A stretch of 64,000 nucleotides of DNA, taken from the NCBI RefSeq assembly GCF_018991925.1, contig NW_024744529.1, positions 507,501-571,500 of the forward strand. Direction: 5' to 3'. A program made the position numbers and the translations under genes. Numbering within the stretch: position 1 is the first letter of the stretch; each line of letters begins with the position of its first letter. Of this stretch, positions 35,367-46,960 are shown in pieces. Source of the stretch: Homarus americanus (taxonomy: Eukaryota > Arthropoda > Malacostraca > Decapoda > Nephropidae). Below the pieces are notes generated by a model that was given only the letters and a program-made list of their open reading frames with translations, did not search any database and was not told where the DNA came from.

Positions 35367-35590
35367 TTGATATTGAAACAGTTTATTTAGCCAGAAAAAT
35401 ACAGATACAGAGTCGCTAATAACAACAATATTAACATGGCTGAGCCATTTGAGAGACTGAGCTCTCTTGTAGGCGCATGATGTATACTGTACATTTATCT
35501 CAAGGAAGTATTATGTTACATAGTATCATCTGGAATTGTACACGTAACATGGTGTTAGAACATATCAGATTGTTACCACGAATGTTACCA
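35367..35590 (-). mobile_element. Unclassified dispersed repeat, copy 2
   Basis: Same family as 31221-31446. On the minus strand it opens after an A run (plus-strand T run at 35590) and ends with AAATAAACTGTTTCAATATC. Substitutions and small indels separate the two copies, so both are old. Confidence 0.75.
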
Positions 35591-35599
35591 TTTTTTTTT

Positions 35600-36235
35600 T
35601 ACCTGTGATGAAAGTTAGGGTGGGTGAGAACCACTGAAAATAAGGTAAATGGCGGTAATGACAGTAACACATATTAACAGTGACGTAATATCTAAGAAGC
35701 AGCATCACGGGGCCTGTATTCTGGGGCAACCATATGTTAATTACCGGACCTGCAGACGTAGAAACACAGGTAACTGACTCATTAGATTCTTCAACGTTCG
35801 TACGCTTATATCCTTGTAACTAATATGAGAAATTCTCTAAACGACTTATTTAAGCTACATAATAAACAACGTGAACAAAATGGGTATGAAACTGCAAAGA
35901 CTCGACCACATCTAAGTGTATTCTCTTAGCCCAGATTGGAATAAAAATAATCGTAAGAATATTTTAAAATCAGGAGCCAGTTTTAAGGGTAGTAGGCAGC
36001 TATCAAACAGGGAGGTACTACCGCCTGGGAAGATATTGGAAGCATAATGTGTTGTCTAATGGTAGACCCTGCTGCCATATGGCATCACGAAAATTGTGAC
36101 CAAGTCCCAGGTTGCTGATCTGACTTCCTGCCTCATTTACACACACCTGCAGAGTCTCAATTGTTTCTTTTACTATTGACAACACAACATATATATATTG
36201 TTTCTCGCATGATATTTTTTTTTCATTTTTGCGTT
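35600..36235. other. Low-copy A/T-rich spacer
   Basis: No gene or clear repeat. Confidence 0.5.
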
Positions 36236-36247
36236 TATTTATGGTTA

Positions 36248-36258
36248 TTTATTATTAC

Positions 36259-36309
<51 letters not shown>

Positions 36310-36330
36310 CATTATTATTACTATTATTAC
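36248..36330. repeat. (TTA)n microsatellite
   Basis: About 26 units with CTA and TCA interruptions. Confidence 0.95.
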
Positions 36331-36433
36331 ATTTTCGCCCCCCAGGCCCCGATGTGGGTCAGTGACCTGTGCCTGGGTGGGCTAACCTCCGTAAAAAAAA
36401 TGCAGCTTTTTTTAATAGTGTTGATCCAGTTAG

Positions 36434-36435
<2 letters not shown>

Positions 36436-36480
<45 letters not shown>
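36436..36480. repeat. (GT)n microsatellite
   Basis: About 22 GT units. Confidence 0.95.
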
Positions 36481-36484
<4 letters not shown>

Positions 36485-37050
36485 AATTCAAATTAAAGAA
36501 AATAAAGATTTATAAACGTAACAAAATTTAAGTAACAATATATAAAAATAGATATACCTAAAAGTAACAAAAAAATACACCATAGACATAATTGATACGT
36601 AAATAACTTCATTATGAACAAAATACCCAATTGTCAAGAAACCCAATAAGTTGTGGTATAATTTTCATAAAGAGATGCTAGACGGCTCAACAACAGACAG
36701 ACAGACAGACAGACGAACAAAGAGACTCATAAAACTTCCCCACCGAAAGACTTGACGAAATTATAGTTTTTGCCAAGTAAAAATAAATAAATAGATACAT
36801 AAATATATAAATACACAAGAGGTAGCAGCTGACGTGTGTGTTGTGGTGGTGGCGGGGGTTAGTCCTCAAAGTTTTATGACGAAGCTTCAAGTCGGGTGAG
36901 TGAGTGACCTTGCACACCCTGACCTTGACCCTCTAACCGTCCTCGACCCACACACCGGGGTAACTATCTATCAACCTAGACTAGTGTAGAAGTGATAGAT
37001 GGTATACGTATAGTTCTCCTCATCCTTGACCTAAGGAATTTCCACCCTAG
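36485..37050. other. Low-copy A/T-rich spacer
   Basis: A short (ACAG)n lies at 36696-36713. Nothing else recognised. Confidence 0.5.
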
Positions 37051-37051
37051 T

Positions 37052-37205
37052 GTATTTTACCTAAAGATTAATCACCTCAACACTATTTGGGGGATGAAGT
37101 TAGGTTAGGTTAGGTTAGGTTCAGGGTGGTTAGGTTAGGTTCAGGGTGGTTAGGTTAGGTTAGGTTCAGGGTGGTTAGGTTAGGTTAGGTTGGGTTCAGG
37201 GTGGT
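37052..37205. repeat. (TTAGG)n tract with TTCAGGGTGG spacers
   Basis: From 37097 TTAGG runs of two to four units are separated by TTCAGGGTGG, giving a secondary period of about 25-40 bp. It is preceded at about 37063 by ACCTAAAGATTAATCACCTC, a motif that also precedes the tract at 43270. Confidence 0.85.
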
Positions 37206-38460
37206 TAATCATTAGGTGATATAAGCTGGGGTGGACATTCTTCAGGTGACGTTTGCTACTGACACCAGACCACTCATAAGCAGAAGTTTAGTGAGCCCGT
37301 CTTAGCTGTTGGCCAACCAAGTATAATATTATCATCGTACTGTCTGTTTAGGTATACAAAAATAAACATAAACAGATCCTTGATAACAAAGCAAAACTTA
37401 TTCTCACTTCTTGAGGACAGAAATGTAAATATTAACACACGTTATTTACTACAAACACAATCATAAACAGAAGCCGAATCGATATACGGGAACATTATCA
37501 TATTTTACTTAGGTTTCTCATACATAGTTCACTATAGAATTTGTAACAAAACAGTAAACTAGGCTGAGATATTAACACTAGACGAAAGAGTCAAATTAAG
37601 AACCATGTACTGTACCTGAGACCCTGATGCCTCACCTACAGTATATTCTGTCGTCAACCAAGACCGTCCATGAATCAATGAACAATTAAAACAGAACCTC
37701 ACTGTTAATAGAGCAGGATTACCAAAAACTGGCTGCTGAGAGTTTAGGCATCGTATTTAATATATAATCAACGTGTATCATATATAGTTATTGACAACAG
37801 AAAACTCTAAGTACAGCTCAGCATTAACTAAATTTGGCTCGACTTGATCTATACTAAGTAAATCCACCTAAACTAACATAAAACACAACTAATTATTGTA
37901 AACATTATGACACGACGTCTTATCTCTGTACAGTTGCATACATAGTTTAAGTTGGTCGTCAGATCATTAATTCAATTATCACATTTAGCCCAGTACTGAA
38001 TACATCACCGAGAGGACAGGTTATAGAGGCTGGACTAACCAGTACTGGGAGGCAAGACAAGCTGGCCACCACGATGTAGGAGGAGGGAGCACCAACACCA
38101 ACCATCACCACAACCACCACCAACGATCTCTTACAAGCAGGGTGGTGGGGGAGCGGCAGACGCACACATATACACGTCGCATGCACCACCAGGCCACTGG
38201 GTTCGAATCCTCACTACAATACATGAATATTCGATGAGGACGTTGGGATCAATCTCGCCCACACACCTCCGTCCTGTGTGGGTGTCTACCAGGCCCGGGC
38301 TCAGGGTCCTCCAGGTGTCGAGAGTGAAGGATGCGACAGTTGATGGGTCCGTCGTGAAGGATATTTTAGAGGACGTTATGTGAGGACGTACAGGGCGTGG
38401 TTAGCAGCGAGTCGGAGAGTCCTTACTGGGGATGTCCAGCGGAGCTTTAGAAGGATGTGG
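37206..38460. other. Low-copy DNA with a possible tRNA-type B box
   Basis: GGTTCGAATCC at about 38191-38201 matches a pol III B box, but no A box or clover-leaf could be fitted, so a SINE remnant is only possible. The rest shows no gene. Confidence 0.4.
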
Positions 38461-38461
38461 T

Positions 38462-40925
38462 AAAGCACTGAAGGACTCTCTTGTAGGATGATGATAGAAC
38501 CATCAGTGAAACACTACAGAACTGTCTTGTAGGATGATGACAGAGACGCCAATAAAACACTACAGAACTGTCTTGTAGGATGATGACAGAGACGCCAATA
38601 AAACACTACAGAACTGTCTTGTAGGATGATGATAAAGACGCCAATAAAACACTACAGAACTGTCTTGTAGGATGATGACAGAGACGCCAATAAAACACTA
38701 CAGAACTGTCTTGTAGGATGATGATAAAGACGCCAATAAAACACTACAGAACTGTCTTGTAGGATGATGACAGAGACGCCAATAAAACACTACAGAACTG
38801 TCTTGTAGGATGATGATAAAGACGCCAATAAAACACTACAGAACTGTCTTGTAGGATGATGACAGAGACGCCAATAAAACACTACAGAACTGTCTTGTAG
38901 GATGATGATAAAGACGCCAATAAAACACTACAGAACTGTCTTGTAGGATGATGACAGAGACGCCAATAAAACACTACAGAACTGTCTTGTAGGATGATGA
39001 TAGAGACGCCAATAAAACACTACAGAACTGTCTTGTAGGATGATGATAAAGACGCCAATAAAACACTACAGAACTGTCTTGTAGGATGATGATAAAGACG
39101 CCAATAAAACACTACAGAACTGTCTTGTAGGGATGATGATACAGACGCCAATAAAACACTACAGAACTGTCTTGTAGGATGATGATAATAGATAAAGAAC
39201 TGTTCTAGGATGATGACAGACGACATAAAACACTACAGAACTGTCTTGTAGGATGATGATAAAGACGCCAATAAAACACTACAGAACTGTTCTAGGTAGA
39301 TGATGACACAGAGACTTTTCAATAAAACACTACAGAACTGTCTTGTAGGATGATGATAAAGACGCCAATAAAGCACTACAGAACTGTCTTGTAGGATGAT
39401 GACAGAGACGCCAATAAAACCCTACAGAACTGTCTTGTAGGATGATGACAGAGACGCCAATAAAACACTACAGAACTGTCTTGTAGGATGATGATACAGA
39501 CGCCAATAAAACCCTACAGAACTGTCTTGTAGGATGATGACAGAGACGCCAATAAAACACTACAGAACTGTCTTGTAGGATGATGATACAGACGCCAATA
39601 AAACACTACAGAACTGTCTTGTAGGATAATGATAAAGACACCAATAAAACACTACAGAACTGTCTTGTAGGATGATGATACAGACGCCAATAAAACACTA
39701 CAGAACTGTCTTGTAGGATGATGATACAGACGCCAATAAAACACTACAGAACTGTCTTGTAGGATGATGATACAGACGCCAATAAAACACAACAGAACTG
39801 TCTTGTAGGATGATGATACAGACGCCAATAAAACACTGCAGAACTGTCTTGTAGGATGATGATAAAGACGCCAATAAAACACAACAGAACTGTCTTGTGG
39901 ATGATGACAGATACGCCAATAAACACTACAGAACTAGCCTTGTAGGATGACAGATAAAGACGCACAATAAACACTACAGAACTGTCTTGTAGGATGATGA
40001 TGAGACGCCACAAAACATCACAGAACTGTCTTGTAGGGATGATGATAAAGACGCCAATAAAACACAACAGAACTGTCTTGTAGGATGATGACAGACGCCA
40101 ATAAAACACTACAGAACTGTCTTGTAGGATGATGACAGAAATGCCAATAAAACACTACAGAACTGTTCTAGGATGATGATAAAGACGCCAATAAAACACA
40201 AGAACTGTCTTGTAGGTTTACGACAGAGACGCCAATAAAACATCACAGAACTGCCTTGTGTAGGCGATGATAAAGACGCCAATAAAACACTACAGAACTG
40301 TTCTAGGATGATGACAGAGACGACAATAAAACACTACAGAACTGTCTTGTAGGATGATGATAAAGACGCCAATAAAACACTACAGAACTGTCTTGTAGGA
40401 TGATGACAGAGACGACCAATAAAACACTACAGAACTGTCTTGTAGGATGATGATAAAGACGCCAATAAAACACTACAGAACTGTCTTGTAGGATGATGAC
40501 AGAGACGCCAATAAAACACTACAGAACTGTCTTGTAGGATGATGATAAAGACGCCAATAAAACACTACAGAACTGTCTTGTAGGATGATGACAGAGACGC
40601 CAATAAAACACTACAGAACTGTCTTGTAGGATGATGATAAAGACGCCAATAAAACACTACAGAACTGTCTTGTAGGATGATGACAGAGACGCCAATAAAA
40701 CACTTCAGAACTGTCTTGTAGGATGATGACAGAGACGCCAATAAAACACTACAGAACTGTCTTGGAGGATGATGACAGAGACGCCAATAAAACACTTCAG
40801 AACTGTCTTGTAGGATGATGACAGAGACGCCAATAAAACACTACAGAACTGTCTTGTAGGATGATGACAGAGACGCCAATAAAACACTACAGAACTGTCT
40901 TGTAGGATGATGACAGAGACGCCAC
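38462..40925. repeat. 46-bp satellite, about 53 copies
   Basis: The unit begins ACAGAACTGTCTTGTAGGAT and continues GATGACAGAGACGCC or GATGATAAAGACGCC, then AATAAAACACT. The two subtypes alternate over much of 38.55-38.97 kb and 40.34-40.70 kb, a 92-bp higher-order period. 39.18-40.32 kb has many indels. The array starts from diverged single copies at about 38462. Since 46 is not a multiple of 3, minus frames repeat every 46 residues and are not genes. Confidence 0.97.
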
Positions 40926-41588
40926 CAGATGTATGATGTGACGGAATGTTAAAGAATCATACGAGAAGATTTCTATCATCCAGCGTGACCCGTGGAGCGT
41001 GTAGAGACAAATGAGAAATGTATTGAGAGAGAGAGAGAGAGAGAGAGAGAAATAATAAAAATAGAATGAAATTTTAAAAGAGAAAAGTCAAAACAGAGAG
41101 ACAGAGACAGAGATAAAATAAAGAGAAGAGACGGAAATCGAAAATGAGAGTTAAGAGAAATAAATAATAGGAAACGGAGAAAGAGAAATAAAAGAAAGGT
41201 TAATAAAATAAAATGAAACAAGAGTAAAAATCGAGAAAAGAGTGAGAGATAAAATTAAATAAAAAATAAATAAAAAAAGTCAATAAAATTTTAGAAAATA
41301 AGAGAAAATGGAAAGAAAGAAAGAGACAATGGGAAGGAGAATAGGATAAGAAAAAGAGAGAGAGAGAGAGAGAGAGAGAGTTAACCATAGAGATTGAGAA
41401 TGTGAGCCAGTGTGTGAGAGAGAGAGAGAGAGAGGACTCCCAGGGCAGCAGCACCAGGAGAGACTTGTATGAGGTCGAGGTGGTGGCAGTGGGGTCACCT
41501 CCTCCTCGCCTTCGCCAGGTAACATAACTACCGGAAGTATCGCTTATCATCACCTTATAAATGACTACCTACAGTGTGTGTGTGTGTG

Positions 41589-41622
<34 letters not shown>

Positions 41623-41640
41623 AAATAATAAGCACTGTGA
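40926..41640. other. A/G-rich DNA with (GA)n and (TG)n
   Basis: (GA)n at 41024-41050, 41356-41381 and 41416-41434. (TG)n at 41575-41622 with one C interruption. No gene. Confidence 0.6.
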
Positions 41641-41945
41641 AAAGAGGACTAGGGAAAACGAAAAAAACAAGAAAAACGAAAGAAAAAGGAAAAACATTAG
41701 AAAAACATAACCGAAACTAAATAAAACACTGTAATTAGACAAAAAAATCAGACAAACACACAAGAAAAACAAAGATCTATAAAAACACAAAAATAGAAGA
41801 GATAGAAGCAAAACAAAAACAAAAAAAACAAGACAATTAAGAAAAAAAGAAATGAACCAAGAAATTACCAAAAAAATAATAAAATATAGAACAAAGAAAC
41901 AAGAAAAAATATTAATGTTTCCTACTAAATCAATTTTGTTCTGGT
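41641..41945. other. A-rich low-complexity DNA
   Basis: AAAAACAAAG-type sequence. Minus-strand Phe/Leu frames are compositional. Confidence 0.6.
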
Positions 41946-41959
41946 GTTTTGTCTTTGTT

Positions 41960-42780
41960 TTCTGGACCTCTACCCTTTCCCTCCCTCCGCCTCTCATTCT
42001 CGTTCATTCTTCCTATCCTTCACCTCTCCCTCCCTCCCTCCATCCATCTCTCCTTCCCCTACTCCTTCATTCTTCCCATCCTTCACCTTTCCCTCCATCC
42101 CTCTTGCTCTACATTCCTTCCTTCCATCTATCTTCTTATACTCCCTCCATACCTTCATCTCTACCTCCCTCCTTCTCTACATTCTTTCCTTCCATCTCTT
42201 CTTACGTTCCATCCACCTCCTCCTCCTCCCTCCCTCCCTTCATCCCCCCTCCCTTCATCTCCCCCCTCCCTTCCTCTTCCCATCCTTACCTCCTTCCTCC
42301 TCCTTACCCTTCAGTCCCACACCCCCCATATTTCTTACTTAATGTCCTCCTATTTTCCTACGTCTCTCCTTCTAACCAGCATTCCCTTCCCCCCCCTCTA
42401 TCTACACCCTCCCTGCCCCCCACCCCCACCTCACATCACCACCACCCTCGCCACACATTCAATCACATCACTCACCATCTCACCACACCACTCACCACCT
42501 CACCACACTACTCATCCTCATCATTTCTCATCAAATCCTTTTACTTTATTCAGCATACTTGTCTTCTCCACTTCTTCCTCTTCTTCCTCCTCCTCCTCCT
42601 CCACCTCTGTCTTCTCGTCACCTCTCGCATAAATTCTTCCTCTCCATCTCTCCTGCCCCTCCCACATCCTCCCTCTTTATCTCTCCTTCAAACTCCCCTC
42701 CCCCTCCTCCCCCTCAGGCCCTACAACCCGTCCCTGCCACTCCTCCCCCTCACCCCTCCTCCTCCTCCTTACGACGAAGT
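41960..42780. repeat. C/T-rich low-complexity tract
   Basis: CTTCCCTCCCTCC and TTCATTCTTCC units of irregular length, with a CACC-rich part at 42420-42500. Long Ser/Pro/Leu frames are artefacts. A candidate small exon at its end is discussed under findings. Confidence 0.85.
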
Positions 42781-42859
42781 TCAAGGTAATATTGGAAGGC
42801 TTCTTACGTTCAGCTCACGACATCAGGAAGGTCAGGAGGATCCAACACCCTTGTCAGGC

Positions 42860-43150
42860 AAGTGAGGATAGTGTTGATCCCTTTAGTACAAGACTGGATA
42901 TGTTCTGATACCCTTGGAATACCCTTAAGCAGGATCTGATCTTACAGTACAAAGGAGTATGATCTGAACCCCTTACTGTGTCCATCAAAAAGATCTACTC
43001 TGCTCTAAATAAATGGCACAGTATCCCTTATGAGACACTGAGGTAACATCTGAGCTATCAACACTCAGATATAGGATCTGATTCCTTTACATATACAAAG
43101 ACAGGTCTGAACATCTTATTATGAACAGGATTTGGCCTCTGGGTTAAAAT
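42860..43150. repeat. Old degenerate repeats around GGATCTGA
   Basis: AGGATCTGAT(C/T)CCTTAC-like phrases recur at about 42930, 42968, 43073 and 43105. Highly diverged. Confidence 0.45.
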
Positions 43151-43247
43151 CGGGAACATAGTTCATGTTAGTCTTAAGTAAATGCTCTAACTTTCCGTTC
43201 TTTGAAAACAAAAACAAAATAGGATCTAATGAAGATTCGCTCCCCCA

Positions 43248-43375
43248 GCTTTTTACACCTGAAGATTAATCATCTTAACATTAACCTAACCTAACCTAAC
43301 CCAACCTAACTTAACCTAACGTTAACCAAACCCAACCTAACGCTAACTAAACCTATCCTAACTTAACCCCAAAAG
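43248..43375. repeat. Degenerate (AACCT)n tract with leader motif
   Basis: TTTTTACACCTGAAGATTAA at 43248-43268 precedes about 18 degenerate AACCT units. Confidence 0.85.
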
Positions 43376-43680
43376 GTGTAAAGAGGCGCCAAAGGGTGTA
43401 AGATGCTGAGGGGGAGAGGAGTGAATCTTAAACGGGTCCCAAAACACCTTGTATGTATAATGAAGGTGAAAAGTCATGACGTTATTAATGGTAAAAAGTC
43501 CCAACATGTATACAGTACTTAACACTTGAAATATCTGCCCTAACACTTACACTCAAACTCAGACATTCGCTATACACCATCTCACACTACACATATCTCT
43601 CGACCCTGCACTGTAACTATCACCTCACTATACCAGAGAAGGCCACAAGACATAAGGCAACCCCGTCACTACACTGCTCT
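43376..43680. other. Low-copy spacer
   Basis: No gene or clear repeat. Confidence 0.5.
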
Positions 43681-43689
43681 CAAATCCAC

Positions 43690-44080
43690 TATAAACATCA
43701 CCACCACTCACCACAATTCCCCACACAACACTATAAACATCACCACTCACCACAATCCCCCACATAACACTATAAACATCACCACTCACCACAATCCCCC
43801 ACACAACACTATAAACATCACCAAAAAATCACCACAATCCTCTAGACAACACTATAAACATCATTACCATTCACCACAACACTATAAGCATCATCACCAC
43901 TCACCACAACACTATAACCATCACCACCACTCACCACAACACTATAAACATCACCACAACACTATAACCATCACCACCACTCACCACAGCACTATAAACA
44001 CTCCCACCACAGCACTTAGCACCTCGCCACAGCACTTAGCACCTCGCCACAGCACTTAGCACCTCGCCACAGCACATCCG
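43690..44080. repeat. Degenerate 24-45-bp minisatellite (ACACTATAAACATCACCACT)
   Basis: About 11 copies with variable CACAATCCCCC inserts. It ends with four AGCACTTAGCACCTCGCCAC units at 44005-44075. Confidence 0.88.
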
Positions 44081-44224
44081 GTCAGCTGTTACACGGACAA
44101 ACAAACACTCGGATCCTCCTTCTCTTAAGTGCCGAACCTCTCCGTCATTGTTGTCCTTCTTCCTTATATAAACAAAAGAGCGTCGCCGCCACCACTCAGA
44201 GGACAATGCTAAACGAGGCGTCTT

Positions 44225-44350
44225 CTTTTCTTTTAGCTAATGTATCTTTGAACACTAAATGAATGAAGCTATTTTTGGTTATGTATCGTTGAACACTAAA
44301 TGAATGATGCTATTTTTGGTAACGTATCGTTGAACGCCAAAAGAGGCATT
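44225..44350. repeat. 41-bp repeat, about three copies
   Basis: GAACACTAAATGAATGA plus GCTATTTTTGGT blocks start at 44268 and 44309 (41 bp apart), with a truncated third copy. Confidence 0.85.
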
Positions 44351-44448
44351 ATTTGTTCACCTGAATAGCCTCCAGCCCTAGCTTATTTCATCTGAAGATT
44401 ATCCAGCCTAACCTGACCACCTAAACCTAGCCTAACATACAGTACATA

Positions 44449-44725
44449 TTAATGGTTACCCCTCGTCTAACGAGGATGGCAGGCCCAAGGGTCAGCTAGA
44501 CGTGAATTTGTTTAAGCCAATACAACAACCACACCCTGAGTTAACGAGTTGTCAAGGAATAGTACGATCCGCAAATCGATTAACATCCAGGTTACCAATT
44601 ACTGCTGGGTAGATAGGGGCAAATGGCGGAAAGAAACTTGCCCATAGTTTCACCCTGCCCGGGGATCGAACCCGGGTCCGCTCGCTTGCGAGGCGAGCAT
44701 GCTGACAATTATACCACAGGTCGCC
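44449..44725 (-). mobile_element. tRNA-derived SINE, copy 1 (with tRNA head)
   Basis: On the minus strand the head (44725 to about 44650) has a tRNA-like D arm (TGGTATAATTGTCAGCATG), an anticodon stem CTCGC/GCGAG around CTCGCAA, and a B box GGGTTCGATCCCC. The 3' acceptor strand does not pair well, and sequence shared with copies 2 and 3 follows at once, so it is not an isolated tRNA gene. The body contains CAGTAATTGG, CCTGGATGTTAATCGATTTG and AAACAAATTCACG. It ends in the hairpin CCTCGT-TAG-ACGAGG. About 60 bp of the body is deleted relative to copy 3. Confidence 0.85.
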
Positions 44726-44729
44726 ACAC

Positions 44730-44880
44730 TTGCATACATCAAACATGGGCAGAAAGCGACTAGATAAACACACAAATATACATACACACACGCACACGGG
44801 CGGAGTGAAGAGATATACAAACAAATATGCACACACACACACGCACATGGGCAGAAAGTGACGAATCAGGTTCACACAAA
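44730..44880. repeat. Two-copy ~65-bp duplicate
   Basis: CATGGGCAGAAAG(C/T)GAC occurs at 44743 and 44847 with AAACAAATAT(G/A)CACAC-type flanks, giving similar Cys/Val-rich minus peptides. Confidence 0.6.
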
Positions 44881-44899
44881 GGTAGCATTTGACGGTACA

Positions 44900-45340
44900 C
44901 ACACAGTGAGAAACTCGTCATTACCTGAGGGAGGAGCCGTGAGACACATTCTTTTTAATTACGTGAGAAATACAGACACAGACTCTTCATTACCTATAAC
45001 CGGTTACGAGTGAGAGAAAGAAAGAGCGATGGGTCTTCCTTCTGCCTGAGAGACAGAGGAAGAGTGAGTTTCCTCACTGCCTGAGACAAAGGCCGTCATT
45101 AAGGGAGAGTCTCTACATCCTTTTCACGCAAGAAAGAGAGACATAAAAAAGGTTCTTATTACTTTAAAATGAGGGATTAAGGAAACAGAGAAAGAGACTG
45201 AGATACTTCATCTCACTACCTGGGACAAGAACCGTAAAGATTAGTTTACTTTCTACTTAAAGGAGAATGTAGGAAATAGAATGTTATTCCTTTTTCGAAA
45301 AAGGGAATGTATGAGGGAGTTAATTTCCTCAATCACTGCC
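44900..45340. repeat. Old degenerate repeats (TTCATTACCTGAGA)
   Basis: CGTCATTACCTGAGG, CTTCATTACCT, TCCTCACTGCCTGAGAC and CATCTCACTACCTGGGAC recur every ~60-90 bp. Confidence 0.5.
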
Positions 45341-46130
45341 GCAGGGTCGGGGGGGAATCAAAGCTGTGGCCCACATTTCGAGGAGGACCTCGAGTAAGGT
45401 CGACAATGAGACGCACGTCCCTCTAATGGCCTTTACCTAGATGGGTGTCGGGGTACCGTTTACTCCTACCTCACCTCCCCTCCCCCTAACACCTCGGCTC
45501 CAGGGACCTTGATTCAGATATACCAGTGAGTCGATCAATATACTGATGCTTGCTTGTTGAAAGTCTCTGTGCTTCATGTCCACCAGTGTGAGGTTTCGCT
45601 GATAAACCACAATGTCCATAAAGGCACATTGTCTCCTTCCAATCATCAGCTCTTAAGTGGAATTCCCTCTCTAATTCCCTCCTTCTTCACAGCTATGATC
45701 TCAGCAGCTCAGAAATCAATACGTCTAACAAATCTTTCAAATTATTCAATAATTATTTGTATCTGTTTTCTGTCATTTTCCAATATATTAAACTCAGTCC
45801 TTTCACTGAGGCGAGGAGTGTTTGAGTGAGCAACTTGGTTTCTGTAACTCGGCTATTTCATGTAACTGTGGTGTTCTCCAGCTGGTCCGCCGCAGCCTAC
45901 CTCACTCACCCAACAAATTTCTACATCATCGACATAAAAAAAAACTTCCTCTCGCAGCGGTTTACGACCCTTTATACAGTATGTAAAAAAGTTCATTTCT
46001 TGTGAATTCATCTTTGTTTTATAGTCACCGACGCTTGAAACTTGCCCCCAAATCAAATAAAAAAAGGGAATATTTGCATGAGAGCATTGTTAAAGATGAT
46101 GCCTCATAAAGATTAACAGGTAATAGGGTG
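45341..46130. other. Low-copy DNA
   Basis: No gene recognised. A 91-codon plus-strand frame at 45554-45829 has no domain I can identify. Confidence 0.5.
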
Positions 46131-46960
46131 CAGTGTGAGTGTGGCGGCGCGGAGGATGGAACACTTCTCTCACTGTACTTATGGCACCTCTACTTTTCAC
46201 TGGGATGAGTGTGCAGAATCTCCCCACCAAGTCTCGCATTCCACTACGGGATTATCTCTTTGTACTGACTGACAGCTATACAACCAATATCTCTCATAAG
46301 TATAAAATTTTATGCCGATCTCATTCACGTTCCAGTGAGCAGAATCTGAACGACTCGAAGCATTCACAATGGTTCGCATTCAATCTCTCTCATGACTGTA
46401 ATAATTTAAGTACCATTGCCATCAACGTCTCCACCGAGGAAAGCATCTGATCCTGGCGAGACTATCACAGTGGCTCACATACACTGTTTGACCCACCATC
46501 TTCATACCGTCCTCACTCACCATCTTGATAAACTCACATTGGTTCACATCCAATATTCCAAATGAGTTTATTGTTGTGTATCTTTCTCACTTGTGTTGTT
46601 CCACTGAGAATAACCTGGCCATCTTGAAGTGTCTGCAGTGATTCAGTCAATATTATTCCTCGGTATGACCGTATGATAAGCTTATGTAGCTTTTTCCTTG
46701 CTTCCACTTGTAAAAAAAAATCGACCATCTGAACATATTTGCGTTGGTTGGCATAAAAGAATGTAATATAAAGTAACTTCTCATCACCGTTTCAAATGAG
46801 AAAGAACCTAATCGTCTCTTACTATATTCAAAATGTTTCATCTCAAAAAAGGTCATTAGAATCAAGCTACAACAACGTACCTTCCTCAACTACGTACAAA
46901 TAAACAGAGTCTGACCGTCCGTGACACACATACAATGGTTCACCTCTAGCATTCCTGACT
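46130..46960. repeat. Possible very old degenerate repeats
   Basis: Phrases such as ACAATGGTTC(G/A)C, CACTG(A/G)GA.TGA and ACTCACCATCTTGATAAACT recur loosely. Divergence is too high for a firm unit. A 103-codon plus-strand frame at 46139-46450 lies inside and is not recognised. Confidence 0.35.

Noticed and set aside
39652..40887. Cysteine/serine-rich repeated minus-strand peptides in the 46-bp satellite
   Set aside because: The 46-residue cycle follows from a 46-bp unit lacking minus-strand stops in those phases. Units are spaced out of frame by indels.
38462..40925. CRISPR-like regular repeat array
   Set aside because: Repeats are directly adjacent with no unique spacers, and the DNA is eukaryotic. 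It is a satellite.
44650..44725. A functional tRNA gene (anticodon-loop sequence CGC)
   Set aside because: The acceptor stem does not pair, and the tail continues into sequence shared with two other SINE copies. It is read as a SINE head.
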